From Pseudooceanicola marinus (GTDB lineage: Bacteria > Pseudomonadota > Alphaproteobacteria > Rhodobacterales > Rhodobacteraceae): a DNA stretch of 64,000 nt. The stretch lies in NCBI RefSeq assembly GCF_002786295.1, contig NZ_PGTC01000018.1, positions 248,001 to 312,000 of the forward strand, read 5' to 3'. The position numbers and the translations under genes are program-made. The notes beneath the pieces are model-generated. The model had not been told where the DNA came from. It saw only the letters and a program-made list of their open reading frames with translations, and made no database searches. Below, piece by piece: positions 44,487 through 53,294 of this stretch (within the stretch, counting starts at the first letter, position 1; every line of letters begins with the position of its first letter).

Positions 44487-45881
44487 TCAGTTCGTCACGA
44501 TCTCCGGCCCCATCACCGCGTTCGGCAGCGCGGTGGAGATCGCCGGCACATAGGTCACCAGGATCAGGAAGACGAAGAGCACCGCCAGGAAGGGCGCCGC
44601 CGCCTTCACCACGCGCATCATCGGCATCCCCGCCACGCCCGAGGTGACGAATAAGTTCAGGCCGACGGGCGGGGTGATCATGCCGATCTCCATGTTGACC
44701 ACCATGATGATGCCCAGATGGATCGGATCCACGCCCAGCTCGATGGCGATCGGGAAGACCAGGGGCGCCACGATGACCAGAAGGCCCGAGGGTTCCATGA
44801 ATTGCCCGCCGATCAGCAGGATGACGTTCACGACGACCAGGAACATGATCTTGCCGAAGCCCGCCGACAGCATCGCCTCGGCCACCATCTGCGGGATCTG
44901 CTCATCCGTCAGAACATGTTTCAGGATCAGGGCGTTGGCGATCACGAACATCAGCGTGATGGTCAGCTTGCCCGCCTCGAACAGCGTCTTCTGGGTATCG
45001 CGGTGGAACCAGGCGGTCACCAGGGCCACGGGTTTCTGCAGCAGGGACTTGTTGCGCCCCTCGCCTTCGGTCGCCAGCGGCCCCATGTCACGGTAGATGA
45101 AATTCGCGGCGATGAAGGCATAGACGGAGGCCACGGCGGCGGCTTCGGTCGGCGTGAAGATCGCGCCGGTGACGCCCGGAATGCCGTAGATGCCGACCAT
45201 GATGATGACGATCAGCATCAGACCCCAGAAAGCCTCGCGGAAGGACGACAGCACCTCGCCCATGCCCGCGAACTCGCCCTTGGGCATGTTCTTGATCCGC
45301 GCCATGATCCAGATCGCGATCATCAGCATCAGGCCCGCCAAGATACCCGGGATCACGCCGCCGAGGAACATGCGCCCGACCGAGACGTCAGTGGCAGTGG
45401 CATAGACCACCATCACGATCGACGGCGGGATCAGGATGCCCAGGGTCCCCGCGTTACAGATCACGCCGGCGGCGAAATCCTTGGAATAGCCCGCCTTGGT
45501 CATCGCCCCGATGACGATGGAGCCGATGGCGACCACGGTGGCGGGCGAGCTGCCCGAGAGGGCGGCGAAGATCATGCAGGCGAAGACGCCCGCGATGGCC
45601 AAACCGCCCTGTAGGTGGCCGACGCAGGCGATGGAGAAGCGGATGATCCGTTTCGCCACGCCCCCCGTCGACATGAAGGACGACGCCAGGATGAAGAAGG
45701 GGATCGCCAGCAGAGTGAAATGGCCGACGAAGGCCCCCATCAGGGTCTGGGCAATCGAGGCCAGCGAGGTGTCGCTGTAGAACAGCAGGAACAGGACCGA
45801 GCTCATGCCCAGCGAAACCGCGATCGGCACGCCGATCAGCATGAAGCCAACGACGAGGCCAAAGAGAATGGCGACGGACAT
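44487..45881 (-). CDS. dctM: TRAP transporter large permease
   Basis: 464 residues, about twelve membrane helices. DctM features: LFGLVVGFMLIGVPIAVSLGMSSVLF, GSSPATVVAIGSIVIGAM, PPSIVMVVYA, IMVVNMEIGMITPPVGLNLFVTSGVAG. Longer than usual (about 425) because of a hydrophilic insert around 265-300 (RDMGPLATEGEGRNKSLLQ). Imports C4-dicarboxylates or related acids with Na+. Starts four bases after dctQ ends. Confidence 0.93.
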   Translation of the reverse strand: MSVAILFGLVVGFMLIGVPIAVSLGMSSVLFLLFYSDTSLASIAQTLMGAFVGHFTLLAIPFFILASSFMSTGGVAKRIIRFSIACVGHLQGGLAIAGVFACMIFAALSGSSPATVVAIGSIVIGAMTKAGYSKDFAAGVICNAGTLGILIPPSIVMVVYATATDVSVGRMFLGGVIPGILAGLMLMIAIWIMARIKNMPKGEFAGMGEVLSSFREAFWGLMLIVIIMVGIYGIPGVTGAIFTPTEAAAVASVYAFIAANFIYRDMGPLATEGEGRNKSLLQKPVALVTAWFHRDTQKTLFEAGKLTITLMFVIANALILKHVLTDEQIPQMVAEAMLSAGFGKIMFLVVVNVILLIGGQFMEPSGLLVIVAPLVFPIAIELGVDPIHLGIIMVVNMEIGMITPPVGLNLFVTSGVAGMPMMRVVKAAAPFLAVLFVFLILVTYVPAISTALPNAVMGPEIVTN

Positions 45882-45884
45882 GGA

Positions 45885-46553
45885 TCAGAACTCCCCGCGC
45901 TGTTCGCGGACTTCCGCGATGTCGTCCTCGACCTCGTGGCTGGCCACGATACGGTCGAACTTGCCTTTCCAGATGCCGACGGCGACCTGGGCGAAACGGA
46001 ACAGGAGCAGCGCCATGGACGCCGGCAGGATGGCATAGGGGATGAAGCGCGGCAGCTTCTCGTATTCCTCGCCCTCGTTCATCGCCCCTTCCAGGAAGCG
46101 CAGCCATTCGGGCATGGGAATATCGTTCACCTCATACCAGGATTTCGGGCGGAAGCTCTCCTCGAAACCGGTCGGGAACCAGCGGCCCTCGGTCTGCGGC
46201 AGATTGGCGAAGTTGGCCCAGTAGTCCCAGGCGCCCTTCAGCAGCAGGAAGGCGAAGACCAGGCAGATGGTGATGGCGATGATCGCCAGCACCCGACGCA
46301 CCGGGGCCGACACGATGTCGATCACCGCGTCGACGCCCAGGTGGGCGTTCTTCTTCACCGCATAGGAGGCGCCCAGCAGGACCAGCCAGCCGAACAGGAA
46401 CACCGTGGCTTCCAACGCCCAGAGGATGTTCGAATTGAACACATAGCGGGCCACCACATTGGCAAAGGTGATGAGCGTCATGGCGCCCAGAATGACCGCG
46501 ATGAGGGTCTCCTCGATGCGGTCGACGACACTTTCCCCGGGCTGAGGATGCAT
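45885..46553 (-). CDS. dctQ: TRAP transporter small permease
   Basis: 222 residues from ATG 46553 with GAGGGACGG upstream. Four membrane helices; DctQ motif VFLFGWLVLLGASYAVKKNAHLGVDAVID. A periplasmic loop of about 60 residues between helices 3 and 4 is longer than usual. Works with DctM and DctP. Confidence 0.9.
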   Translation of the reverse strand: MHPQPGESVVDRIEETLIAVILGAMTLITFANVVARYVFNSNILWALEATVFLFGWLVLLGASYAVKKNAHLGVDAVIDIVSAPVRRVLAIIAITICLVFAFLLLKGAWDYWANFANLPQTEGRWFPTGFEESFRPKSWYEVNDIPMPEWLRFLEGAMNEGEEYEKLPRFIPYAILPASMALLLFRFAQVAVGIWKGKFDRIVASHEVEDDIAEVREQRGEF

Positions 46554-46700
46554 GGCCCGTCCCTCTCTTTTTGTTGGTCTCAGAAGGTGGCGCGCGGCGG
46601 GCGCGTCCTGCGCAAAGCCCGCGCCGCGGGTGGGCGGCACGGGACCGAAACGGGGCGCGGACCTTTCGGTTGCGCCCCGCCGGATCTCCCCGAGGAGCGA

Positions 46701-47702
46701 TCAGAACCTGGCGTTGATTTCCTGCGCCGCGTCGATGTTTTCCTGGCCAACGTCGGCGGTGAACTGTTCCCAGACGGGCTTCATCGCCTCGACCCAGGCC
46801 TCACGCTGCTCGGGCGTCAGTTCGCGGATGGTGCCGCCGGCGTCCAGCACGCCCTGGCGGGCGGCGGCGTCGACCTCGGCAATCGCCGCGTTCCGCTCTT
46901 CGGTCACTTCCTGAAGGATGGTCAGGAACTGCTCGCGCACGTCGTCATCCAGGCTGTCCAGCCAGTCGACCGAGGCCACGACCATGTAGTCCAGCAGACC
47001 GTGGTTGGTCTCGGTGATGCCGTCCTGCACCTCGTAGTACTTCTGGCCCAGGGTGTTCGACCAGGTGTTCTCCTGCCCGTCGACCACGCCCTGCTGCAGC
47101 GCGCCGTAGACCTCGGAGAAGGCCATCTTCTGCGGGCTCGCGCCGATGGCTTCCATCTGGGCGACCAGCACATCGGAAGGCTGCACGCGGAACTTCAGAC
47201 CCTCGGCGTCCTCGGGCATCAGCAGCGGCTTGTTGGCCGAGAACTGCTTCAGCCCGTTGTGCCAGAAGGCCAGGCCCGCCAGGCCACGACGTTCCATCGA
47301 GGACATCATCTCCTGGCCGTTCTCGGAGTTCTGGAAGGCGTCCACGGCTTCCATGTTCTTGAACATGAAGGGCAGGTCGAAGATGCGGAAGACCTTGGTG
47401 AAGGTCTCGAATTTCGACAGCGAGGGGGCACCCAGCTGAACGTCGCCCTGCAGCATGGCTTCCAGCAGCTTGTCGTCATCGTAGAGGGTGGAGTTCGGGT
47501 AGACCTCCATACAGGCGGTCCCGTCCATCTCCTCGTTGACGCGGGTGCGAAGCAGCTCCGCGGCGATGCCCTTGGGGTGCTTGTCGGTGTTGGTGACATG
47601 GCTGAACTTGATCACCATCTCGCCGTCGTCGCAGTCCGCCGATGCGGCGGATGCGGTGATGGCCAGGCCAAGGGCGATGGCGGTGCTGGTCAGGAATTTC
47701 AT
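46701..47702 (-). CDS. dctP: TRAP transporter substrate-binding protein
   Basis: 333 residues. Signal peptide about 1-22 (ASAASAD). DctP family: VIKFSHVTNTDKHPKGIAAELL, MLQGDVQLGAPSLSKFETFTKVFRIFDLPFMFKN, LKFRVQPSDVLVAQMEAIGASPQKMAFSEVYGALQQGVVDGQENTWSN with the conserved Arg that binds the substrate carboxylate. Periplasmic binding of C4-dicarboxylates (malate, succinate, fumarate) is expected. First gene of dctPQM, with two palindromic operators upstream. Confidence 0.92.
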   Translation of the reverse strand: MKFLTSTAIALGLAITASAASADCDDGEMVIKFSHVTNTDKHPKGIAAELLRTRVNEEMDGTACMEVYPNSTLYDDDKLLEAMLQGDVQLGAPSLSKFETFTKVFRIFDLPFMFKNMEAVDAFQNSENGQEMMSSMERRGLAGLAFWHNGLKQFSANKPLLMPEDAEGLKFRVQPSDVLVAQMEAIGASPQKMAFSEVYGALQQGVVDGQENTWSNTLGQKYYEVQDGITETNHGLLDYMVVASVDWLDSLDDDVREQFLTILQEVTEERNAAIAEVDAAARQGVLDAGGTIRELTPEQREAWVEAMKPVWEQFTADVGQENIDAAQEINARF

Positions 47703-48113
47703 CTGGGTCTCCTCCCCGGAGTGAACGGTCTGTCTGGGGCGTCCTGCCCCGATGCGGAGACATTCGGGAACGGCGGAGCCCCGCTCAAGGAAAAGTCACC
47801 CCCTGTACCCATCAGATGAAAAAGTACGCTCTGCCAGAGACTTGGCAGAGCGTCATGCGCTGAGCGCAAGTCCGCCATGCAGAAAATGTGCGACATTTCG
47901 CACAGACTATTCCCGGTAACGTGCGGATTTCCGCACATTCGGGATGCGGAATCACAGGGCCGTGAGCTCGGTCTACGGTTCACCTTCACAGGTCTTGCGC
48001 GTCACGCGATACATAGGCCGGCCTCCTACGCAGCGCGGCTTTGCCCCCACTTGGCTGCCGTCCAACTGCTGCACCACTAGGACCATCGGGCAGAGCACCC
48101 AGGGCCGACGCCG
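47703..48113. other. Regulatory gap upstream of dctP
   Basis: 411 bases, no gene. Contains the two palindromes listed next and an inverted repeat CTCTGCCA/TGGCAGAG at about 47829-47850. No sequence with the GG-N10-GC spacing of a sigma-54 promoter was found on the minus strand between the palindromes and dctP. Confidence 0.5.
47887..47936 (-). promoter_or_regulatory. Two palindromic DctD-type operators upstream of dctP
   Basis: Palindrome 1, TGTGCGACATTTCGCACA (47887-47904), and palindrome 2, GTGCGGATTTCCGCAC (47921-47936), share the half-site GTGCG. Their centres are 33 bases apart, about three helical turns. They lie 185-235 bases upstream of dctP and resemble rhizobial DctD sites. Confidence 0.75.
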
Positions 48114-49364
48114 TCAGCGGTACTCGCCCGGTTTCAGCGCATATTTCGCCAGCTTGTCGTAGAAGGTCTTGCGCGGCAGTTTCAGCGCCTCGGCCGCGGC
48201 GCCGGCGCGGCCCTCATGGCGACGCAGGGCGGCGACCAGCAAGCTCTTCTCGATCTGCGCCATCTGCTCCGCCAGGCCGAGGTCGCTCTGCTCCTCCGCC
48301 TCGCCCTCGCCCCCCGACAGGACGAAGCGCATGGCGGCCGACATCAGCGCGCGGGCATTGCCGGGCCAGTCCCGCGCCATCAGCCAGGCCACATGGTCGG
48401 GCGTCACCTCCGGTGCGGCCAGGCCCGCCTGTTCGGCGGCCTGGGCGACGTATTGGCGGAACATCACCGGGATATCCTCGGGCCGTTCCGACAGGGCCGG
48501 GATATGCACCCGCATCACGTCGAGGCGATAGAAAAGGTCAGGGCTGAACCGGCCCGCGTCCACCGCCTCCTCGGGCGCGGCGGCACTGCCGGCGATCAGC
48601 CGCGCGCCGGGCTGACGTTCCAGCACCTCCGACAGGGCGAACTGGGTGTCCCCGGGCAGCTGCGTGATCTCATCGAGGTAGAGCGAGCCGCCAAGCGCCT
48701 CCTGAAAGGCCCCTTCCAGCGCCGCCACCGACAGCGCGGCGGACGCACGCTTGACGAAGGGTCGCTGCGCCTGGCGGGAGCTGAGGTGGATCACCTCCGC
48801 CACCTTTGAGATCCCTGCCCCCGGTGCGCCGGTCACCAGGACCTCGGCCCCCGTGCCGGCCACCTGCCGCACCCGGCGGCGCAGGGCCTGGCTCTGTTCG
48901 CTGCGCCCGAAAATCATCCGCGCCGCCGGGTCACCGCTTTCCAGCTGCGCCTTCAACCGGCGGTTCTCCAGCACCAGGGCGCGGGTCTTCAGCGCCCGCT
49001 CCAGCACGGGCAGCAGTTCGGTCCCCTTGCAGGGTTTTTCAAGGAATCCGAAGGCGCCGCGCTTCATGGCGTCGACGGCCATGGGAATGTCGCCCTCGCC
49101 GGTCAGCAGGATGACCGGCAGCTCGGGATCGGTCTTCAGCGTGTGATCCAGCAGGAAGAAACCGTCGCGGCCCGGCATGCGGATGTCGGATAGCACGACG
49201 CCTTCGAACCCGGCGCCGATATGATCCTTGGCCTCGATGAAACTGCCCGCCAACAGCGGCTCCAGGTCCGCCAGTTCCAGCGTCTGCGCCAGCGCCTCGC
49301 GCACGGCGGCATCGTCATCGACCAGAAGAACCCGGCTCACCATTCCCGTCTCGCTCATCATCAC
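48114..49364 (-). CDS. dctD: DctD-family response regulator with degenerate AAA+ domain
   Basis: 416 residues. Receiver domain with acidic pocket VDDD and phospho-acceptor Asp60 in LSDIRMPG; a central AAA+-like domain about 150-370; a C-terminal Fis-type helix-turn-helix (GRAGAAAEALKLPRKTFYDKLAKYAL). The Walker A site reads GAPGAGISK (179-187), with Ile where GETGTGKE has its Lys. About 18 residues that should hold the GAFTGA sigma-54 contact loop are missing (from RPFVKRASAALSVAALEGAFQEA directly to GGSLYLDEI). Walker B-like SLYLDEI remains. It probably activates dctP without sigma-54. Confidence 0.85.
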   Translation of the reverse strand: MMMSETGMVSRVLLVDDDAAVREALAQTLELADLEPLLAGSFIEAKDHIGAGFEGVVLSDIRMPGRDGFFLLDHTLKTDPELPVILLTGEGDIPMAVDAMKRGAFGFLEKPCKGTELLPVLERALKTRALVLENRRLKAQLESGDPAARMIFGRSEQSQALRRRVRQVAGTGAEVLVTGAPGAGISKVAEVIHLSSRQAQRPFVKRASAALSVAALEGAFQEALGGSLYLDEITQLPGDTQFALSEVLERQPGARLIAGSAAAPEEAVDAGRFSPDLFYRLDVMRVHIPALSERPEDIPVMFRQYVAQAAEQAGLAAPEVTPDHVAWLMARDWPGNARALMSAAMRFVLSGGEGEAEEQSDLGLAEQMAQIEKSLLVAALRRHEGRAGAAAEALKLPRKTFYDKLAKYALKPGEYR

Positions 49365-49460
49365 CCCGGACCTCCCCGCGAAAACCTAGCGCCCGGCGGC
49401 GGCAAAGACCATGCCCCGCCGGCCCTGCGGCACCGCACCGCCAGGGCGCACCCCACCCGA

Positions 49461-49524
49461 TCCTGAAGCTGAAAATACTTCGGGGGGAGGCGCGGCCGCG
49501 CGCCGGGGGACAGCGTCCCCCTGC
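49461..49524 (-). repeat. Dispersed intergenic repeat, copy 3
   Basis: Minus strand: GGGGGACGCTGTCCCCC hairpin, GC-rich palindrome, then CTCCCCCCGAAGTATTTTCAGC. Lies just after the dctB stop, between dctB and dctD on the same strand. Confidence 0.65.
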
Positions 49525-49531
49525 CCCGGCC

Positions 49532-51205
49532 TCAGCCAGCGCCCCCGATGCCTTCCAGCTCGACGGTGAACTCGGCACCTCCCTCGGCGCGGTTGCGCCC
49601 CCGGATCGCCCCGCCGAAGCTCTGCACCAACCCGTAGGAGATCGACAGGCCCAGCCCCATGCCTTCAGAGGCGCCCACCTCCTTGGTGGAATAGAAGGGA
49701 TCGAAGATCTTCTCCGGGCTGGCGATGCCGGGGCCGGTGTCGGCCACGCGGATGCGGGGGGCGCGCCCGCCCTCCAGCGTGACGGTCAGGCACCGGGGTT
49801 CACTGGCGGCCATGGCGTCGACGGCATTGGTGATCAGGTTCACCAGCACCTGGGCCAGCCGCACCTCGCCGCCGCGCGCGGGAACCGGGCCGTCGGGGCG
49901 GATCACCTCCAGCGTGACGCCCTCCTTGGCGATGCGCGCCTCGGTCATCTCCAGAGCGGTGTCCAGCACCGCGCCCAGCTCGATCCGGCGAGCAGGCTCC
50001 GCCTCCTGCCGGGCGAAGGCGCGCAGGTTGCGGATGATCCGCCCCATGCGGGCCGACAGCTCGGCGATCCTCTCCAGGTTCTGCGCGGCGCGGTCGGTCT
50101 TGCCCTTGGCCAGGAACAGCGCGCCGTTCTCGGCAAACTGCCCGATGGCCATCAGCGGCTGGTTCAGTTCATGGCTCAGCCCGGCCGACATCTGCCCGAG
50201 GGCCGAGAGCTTGCCGGCCTGCACCAGCTCATCCTGGGCGCGTTTCAGCTCGATCGTGCGCGCTTCGACCCGCTGTTCCAGCAGCTGGTTGGCCTGGGCC
50301 AGTGCCCGGCGGCGCGCGGTGACGATGGCCAGCGTGCCGCCTGCGACCAGCAGCACCAGCCCCGCGACCGCCGCCTGCAACAACGCCACGCGCCGCCCCG
50401 GCGCCGCATCCACCAGCGTCTCGGCCCGCATGTCCACCTGCGGCAGGTCGCGCACCAGGTGCAGCGCCCGGCGCGGCAGGTAGGGCCCCCAGTCGATGCG
50501 CCACAGGTCCAGCCCGGCCACGTCGCGCCGCGTCATCTCGGGCGCCGAGGCGTCGCCGGGGATCAGCCCGCCGTCCGGGCGCCGCTGCCAGCCCAGGATC
50601 TCGGAGCGGTTGGAGATGAAGACATCGCCCCCCGCATCGGTGAAATAGACCGCCGGGCGATCTCCGCGCCATTCCTGTTCCAGAAGTTCAACATTGACCC
50701 ACAGCAGCAGGATCCCCGCGACACCGCCCTGGCTGCGAAAGCGCGGCGCGGCGAAGACATAGACGCGCAGCCCGTCGGCGGTGGTCCCGTGGCCCGTGCC
50801 AAGCGCCCCGTCCCGCGCCCGGTCCAGCGCGCCCGCCACGTAGTCGGGCCAGGCCGCGTCGGGCAAAGGGCGCGCCGCCGCCTGCACCCGGCCCGAGGGC
50901 GCCACAACGGCAGCATTCAGCACCCCGGTCCGGTCGATGGCCCACTGAAGCAGCTCCTCCGCCTCCGCCCGGCCCGAGGCGCCGAAACGGACGGCGGCCA
51001 CCGAGGGATGGGCGTTCAGCAAAACGGCCAGGTCCTGGTAGCGTTGCAACTGTCCGGTCAGCCGGTCTGCCGCCAGGCTCAGGTCGGCCTCGCCACGTTC
51101 GACCAGGGCGCGCAGCGATTGGCGATAGGCGGCATGGAACACCGCCAGCGACAGCGCTGCGGTGGTCAGCAGCAGGAACCCCAGCACCATCAGACGTCGC
51201 GACAT
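49532..51205 (-). CDS. dctB: DctB-type membrane sensor histidine kinase
   Basis: 557 residues from ATG 51205 with GGAGGGGAA upstream. First membrane helix about 5-25, periplasmic double-PDC sensor about 26-265, second helix about 275-295, coiled linker, then HisKA with H-box GLSHELNQPLMAIGQFAENG and HATPase with N-box LVNLITNAVDAM, G1 VADTGPGIA and G2 GMGLGLSISYGLV. Senses external C4-dicarboxylates and phosphorylates DctD. Upstream of dctD on the same strand (168-base gap with a repeat). Confidence 0.92.
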   Translation of the reverse strand: MSRRLMVLGFLLLTTAALSLAVFHAAYRQSLRALVERGEADLSLAADRLTGQLQRYQDLAVLLNAHPSVAAVRFGASGRAEAEELLQWAIDRTGVLNAAVVAPSGRVQAAARPLPDAAWPDYVAGALDRARDGALGTGHGTTADGLRVYVFAAPRFRSQGGVAGILLLWVNVELLEQEWRGDRPAVYFTDAGGDVFISNRSEILGWQRRPDGGLIPGDASAPEMTRRDVAGLDLWRIDWGPYLPRRALHLVRDLPQVDMRAETLVDAAPGRRVALLQAAVAGLVLLVAGGTLAIVTARRRALAQANQLLEQRVEARTIELKRAQDELVQAGKLSALGQMSAGLSHELNQPLMAIGQFAENGALFLAKGKTDRAAQNLERIAELSARMGRIIRNLRAFARQEAEPARRIELGAVLDTALEMTEARIAKEGVTLEVIRPDGPVPARGGEVRLAQVLVNLITNAVDAMAASEPRCLTVTLEGGRAPRIRVADTGPGIASPEKIFDPFYSTKEVGASEGMGLGLSISYGLVQSFGGAIRGRNRAEGGAEFTVELEGIGGAG

Positions 51206-51276
51206 TTCCCCTCCACCCGGCGCGACCGCGCGCCTCTCCCTCTTGTCTTGGAAAGCGCATCCCGTCACAAGAGCGC

Positions 51277-52461
51277 ATGGTCACGCTCACCCAATCTCCT
51301 ACTGATCCCGCCTTCGTCCAGAACCCCTACCCCTTCTACGCGCGCGCTCGCGCGCAAGGCCCGCTGATCGACTGGGCCGACTACGGCCTGCCCTGCGCCG
51401 TCAGCTACGATCTGGTCAACACGCTGCTGCGCGACCGCCGGTTCGGGCGCCAGTGCCCGCCGGAACTGGCGCCCGAGATCCCGGCCCATCAACGCCCCTT
51501 CTACGACATCGAGGACCACTCGATGCTGGAACTGGACGGCGACGTGCACCGCCGGTTGCGCGGGCTCGTGCTGCGCGCCTTCACCTCGCGCCGGATCAAG
51601 GCCCTGGCCCCCGAGATCGAGGAGATCGCGGGATCCCTGGTCGATGCCTTCCCGAAGGACGAACCCTTCGACCTGCTGTCCGCCTTCGCCACCCAGGTGC
51701 CGGTGATCGTCATCTGCCGCCTGCTCGGCGTGCCCGAGACCATGGCGCCACAGCTGCTGGACTGGTCGAACCGCATGGTGGCCATGTACCAGGCCCGCCG
51801 CGACCGCGCGATCGAGGAGGCCGCCGCCGCGGCCGCCACCGAGTTCGCCGCCTACATCCGCAGCTACGCCGAAGAGCGCCGCAAGACGCCCTCAGACGAC
51901 CTGATCTCCGAGCTGCTGGCGGCGGAGGAAGCGGGCGAGAAACTGTCGACGGACGAGCTGATCACCACCTGCATCCTGCTGCTGAACGCGGGCCACGAGG
52001 CGACGGTGCACACCCTGGGCATCGGCACCATGCACCTGCTGCGCCACGGTGACGCCGCGCACTGGCTGGCGCCGGACCGCGTCGAGGGCACGGTGGAGGA
52101 GATCTTCCGCCACGACCCCGCGCTTCACATGTTCACCCGCTACGCCCATGAACCCTGCGAAGTGGCCGGGCGCCATTTTGAACGCGGCGACCGCGTGGCC
52201 CTCCTTCTGGGCGCGGCTAACCGCGATCCCGACGTCTGGCCCAATCCCGACCGCTTCGACCCGACGCGCCCCGTACGCACCCATGCGGCCTTCGGCGCCG
52301 GAGCGCATTTCTGCATCGGCGCGCCCTTGGCCCGGCTGGAGCTGCAGGTGGCGCTGCCGGTGCTTTTCGCCCGCTGTCCGAACCTCGCGCTGACCGAAGA
52401 GCCGCAGTTCGCCGATCTCTACCATTTCCACGGGCTGGAACGGCTGATGGTCCGTCGCTGA
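51277..52461 (+). CDS. Cytochrome P450
   Basis: 394 residues. Class I bacterial P450 features: oxygen-binding I-helix LLNAGHEATVHTLG, ExxR helix VEEIFR, and heme-binding FGAGAHFCIGAPLAR with axial Cys346. No fused redox partner and no ferredoxin gene adjacent. Substrate unknown; the CYP family cannot be assigned by eye. Divergent from dctB. Confidence 0.93.
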   Translation: MVTLTQSPTDPAFVQNPYPFYARARAQGPLIDWADYGLPCAVSYDLVNTLLRDRRFGRQCPPELAPEIPAHQRPFYDIEDHSMLELDGDVHRRLRGLVLRAFTSRRIKALAPEIEEIAGSLVDAFPKDEPFDLLSAFATQVPVIVICRLLGVPETMAPQLLDWSNRMVAMYQARRDRAIEEAAAAAATEFAAYIRSYAEERRKTPSDDLISELLAAEEAGEKLSTDELITTCILLLNAGHEATVHTLGIGTMHLLRHGDAAHWLAPDRVEGTVEEIFRHDPALHMFTRYAHEPCEVAGRHFERGDRVALLLGAANRDPDVWPNPDRFDPTRPVRTHAAFGAGAHFCIGAPLARLELQVALPVLFARCPNLALTEEPQFADLYHFHGLERLMVRR

Positions 52462-52473
52462 CGGCACCGACGG

Positions 52474-52660
52474 GAGGGGGGCTCTGCCCCCCGCCTGCGG
52501 CTCCCCCCGGAGTATTTCCGACAAGGTGAAGAGGTGGGACGGCGCCCCCGAGGCGGCCTCCTTCGGCAATCAGGAGCGTGCCACGCGCCCGTCCTCAAAA
52601 GTAGGCCGATCCGGGGCGCGTGCCCCCTGTCTTCACCTTGTTCCAAATACTCATCTGCAC
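52474..52660. repeat. Dispersed intergenic repeat, inverted pair (copies 4 and 5)
   Basis: Plus-strand unit 52474-52533: GGGGGGCTCTGCCCCCC hairpin, GCCTGCGGC, CTCCCCCCGGAGTATTT, then GACAAGGTGAAGA. Facing it on the minus strand (52629-52660) is GAGTATTTGGAACAAGGTGAAGAC. The pair is an imperfect inverted repeat filling the space between convergent P450 and Lrp genes. Confidence 0.7.
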
Positions 52661-52686
52661 CGGGTCAGACCGGGCGCGCAGCAGGG

Positions 52687-53148
52687 TCAGAGCGGCAGCG
52701 CGGTGGTCGACTTGATCTCTTCCATGCTGAGCAGCGCGGTGACGTTGTGCACCTTCACCTCTGAAATCAGCGCCTGGTAGAAGGCGTCATAGGCGCGGGC
52801 GTTCTTCACCCGGACCTTCAGGATATAGTCGATGTCGCCCGCCAGCCGGTGCGCTTCCTGCACCTCCGGGCGTTCCTTCAGGGCCTTGAGGAATTTCACC
52901 TGCCACTCGGCCTCATGCTCGCTGGTGCGGATCAGCACGAAGAAGCAGGCGTCAAAGCCCAGGGCCTCGGCATCCAGCAGGGCCACCTGAGGGCCGATGA
53001 TTCCGGCCTCCTTCATCTTGCGGATCCGGTTCCACACCGGCGTCTTGGAAGACCCCACCTGCTTGGCGATATCATCCAGCGATTGCGCCGCGTCCTGCTG
53101 CAGCTGCAAAAGGATTTTCCGATCCGTCTGGTCGAGGCGGACAGCCAT
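52687..53148 (-). CDS. Lrp/AsnC-family regulator
   Basis: 153 residues from ATG 53148. N-terminal helix-turn-helix (LDQTDRKILLQLQQDAAQSLDDIAKQVGSSKTPVWNRIRKMKEAGII) and a C-terminal RAM/AsnC ligand-binding domain (VRVKNARAYDAFYQALISEVKVHNVTALLSMEEIKSTTALPL). Divergent from the sulfur-assimilation operon with a 146-base spacer, so it may control that operon, as CysB-independent Lrp regulators do in related bacteria; this is inference. Confidence 0.9.
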   Translation of the reverse strand: MAVRLDQTDRKILLQLQQDAAQSLDDIAKQVGSSKTPVWNRIRKMKEAGIIGPQVALLDAEALGFDACFFVLIRTSEHEAEWQVKFLKALKERPEVQEAHRLAGDIDYILKVRVKNARAYDAFYQALISEVKVHNVTALLSMEEIKSTTALPL

Positions 53149-53294
53149 TCGCCCTTTCCCCCTATCTATGGAACGCGGACCACGGGCACCTGCCCCGAAG
53201 GAACCGTTTTTCTTATTTCCGCGCCCCCATGGCGCCGGCACAGGACTATTTCCTAAATTGGGACCAAGTCAACGACAGCGACGAGGCCATCCAG

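Noticed and set aside
45615-47819. Long open plus-strand frame (734 codons) antisense to the dctPQM genes
   Set aside because: Antisense of three recognisable TRAP genes; composition typical of shadow frames.
47703-47886. Sigma-54 promoter (-24/-12) upstream of dctP
   Set aside because: Near matches such as TGGCAGAGCGTACTTT lack the GC doublet at the required distance; others are off by one base.
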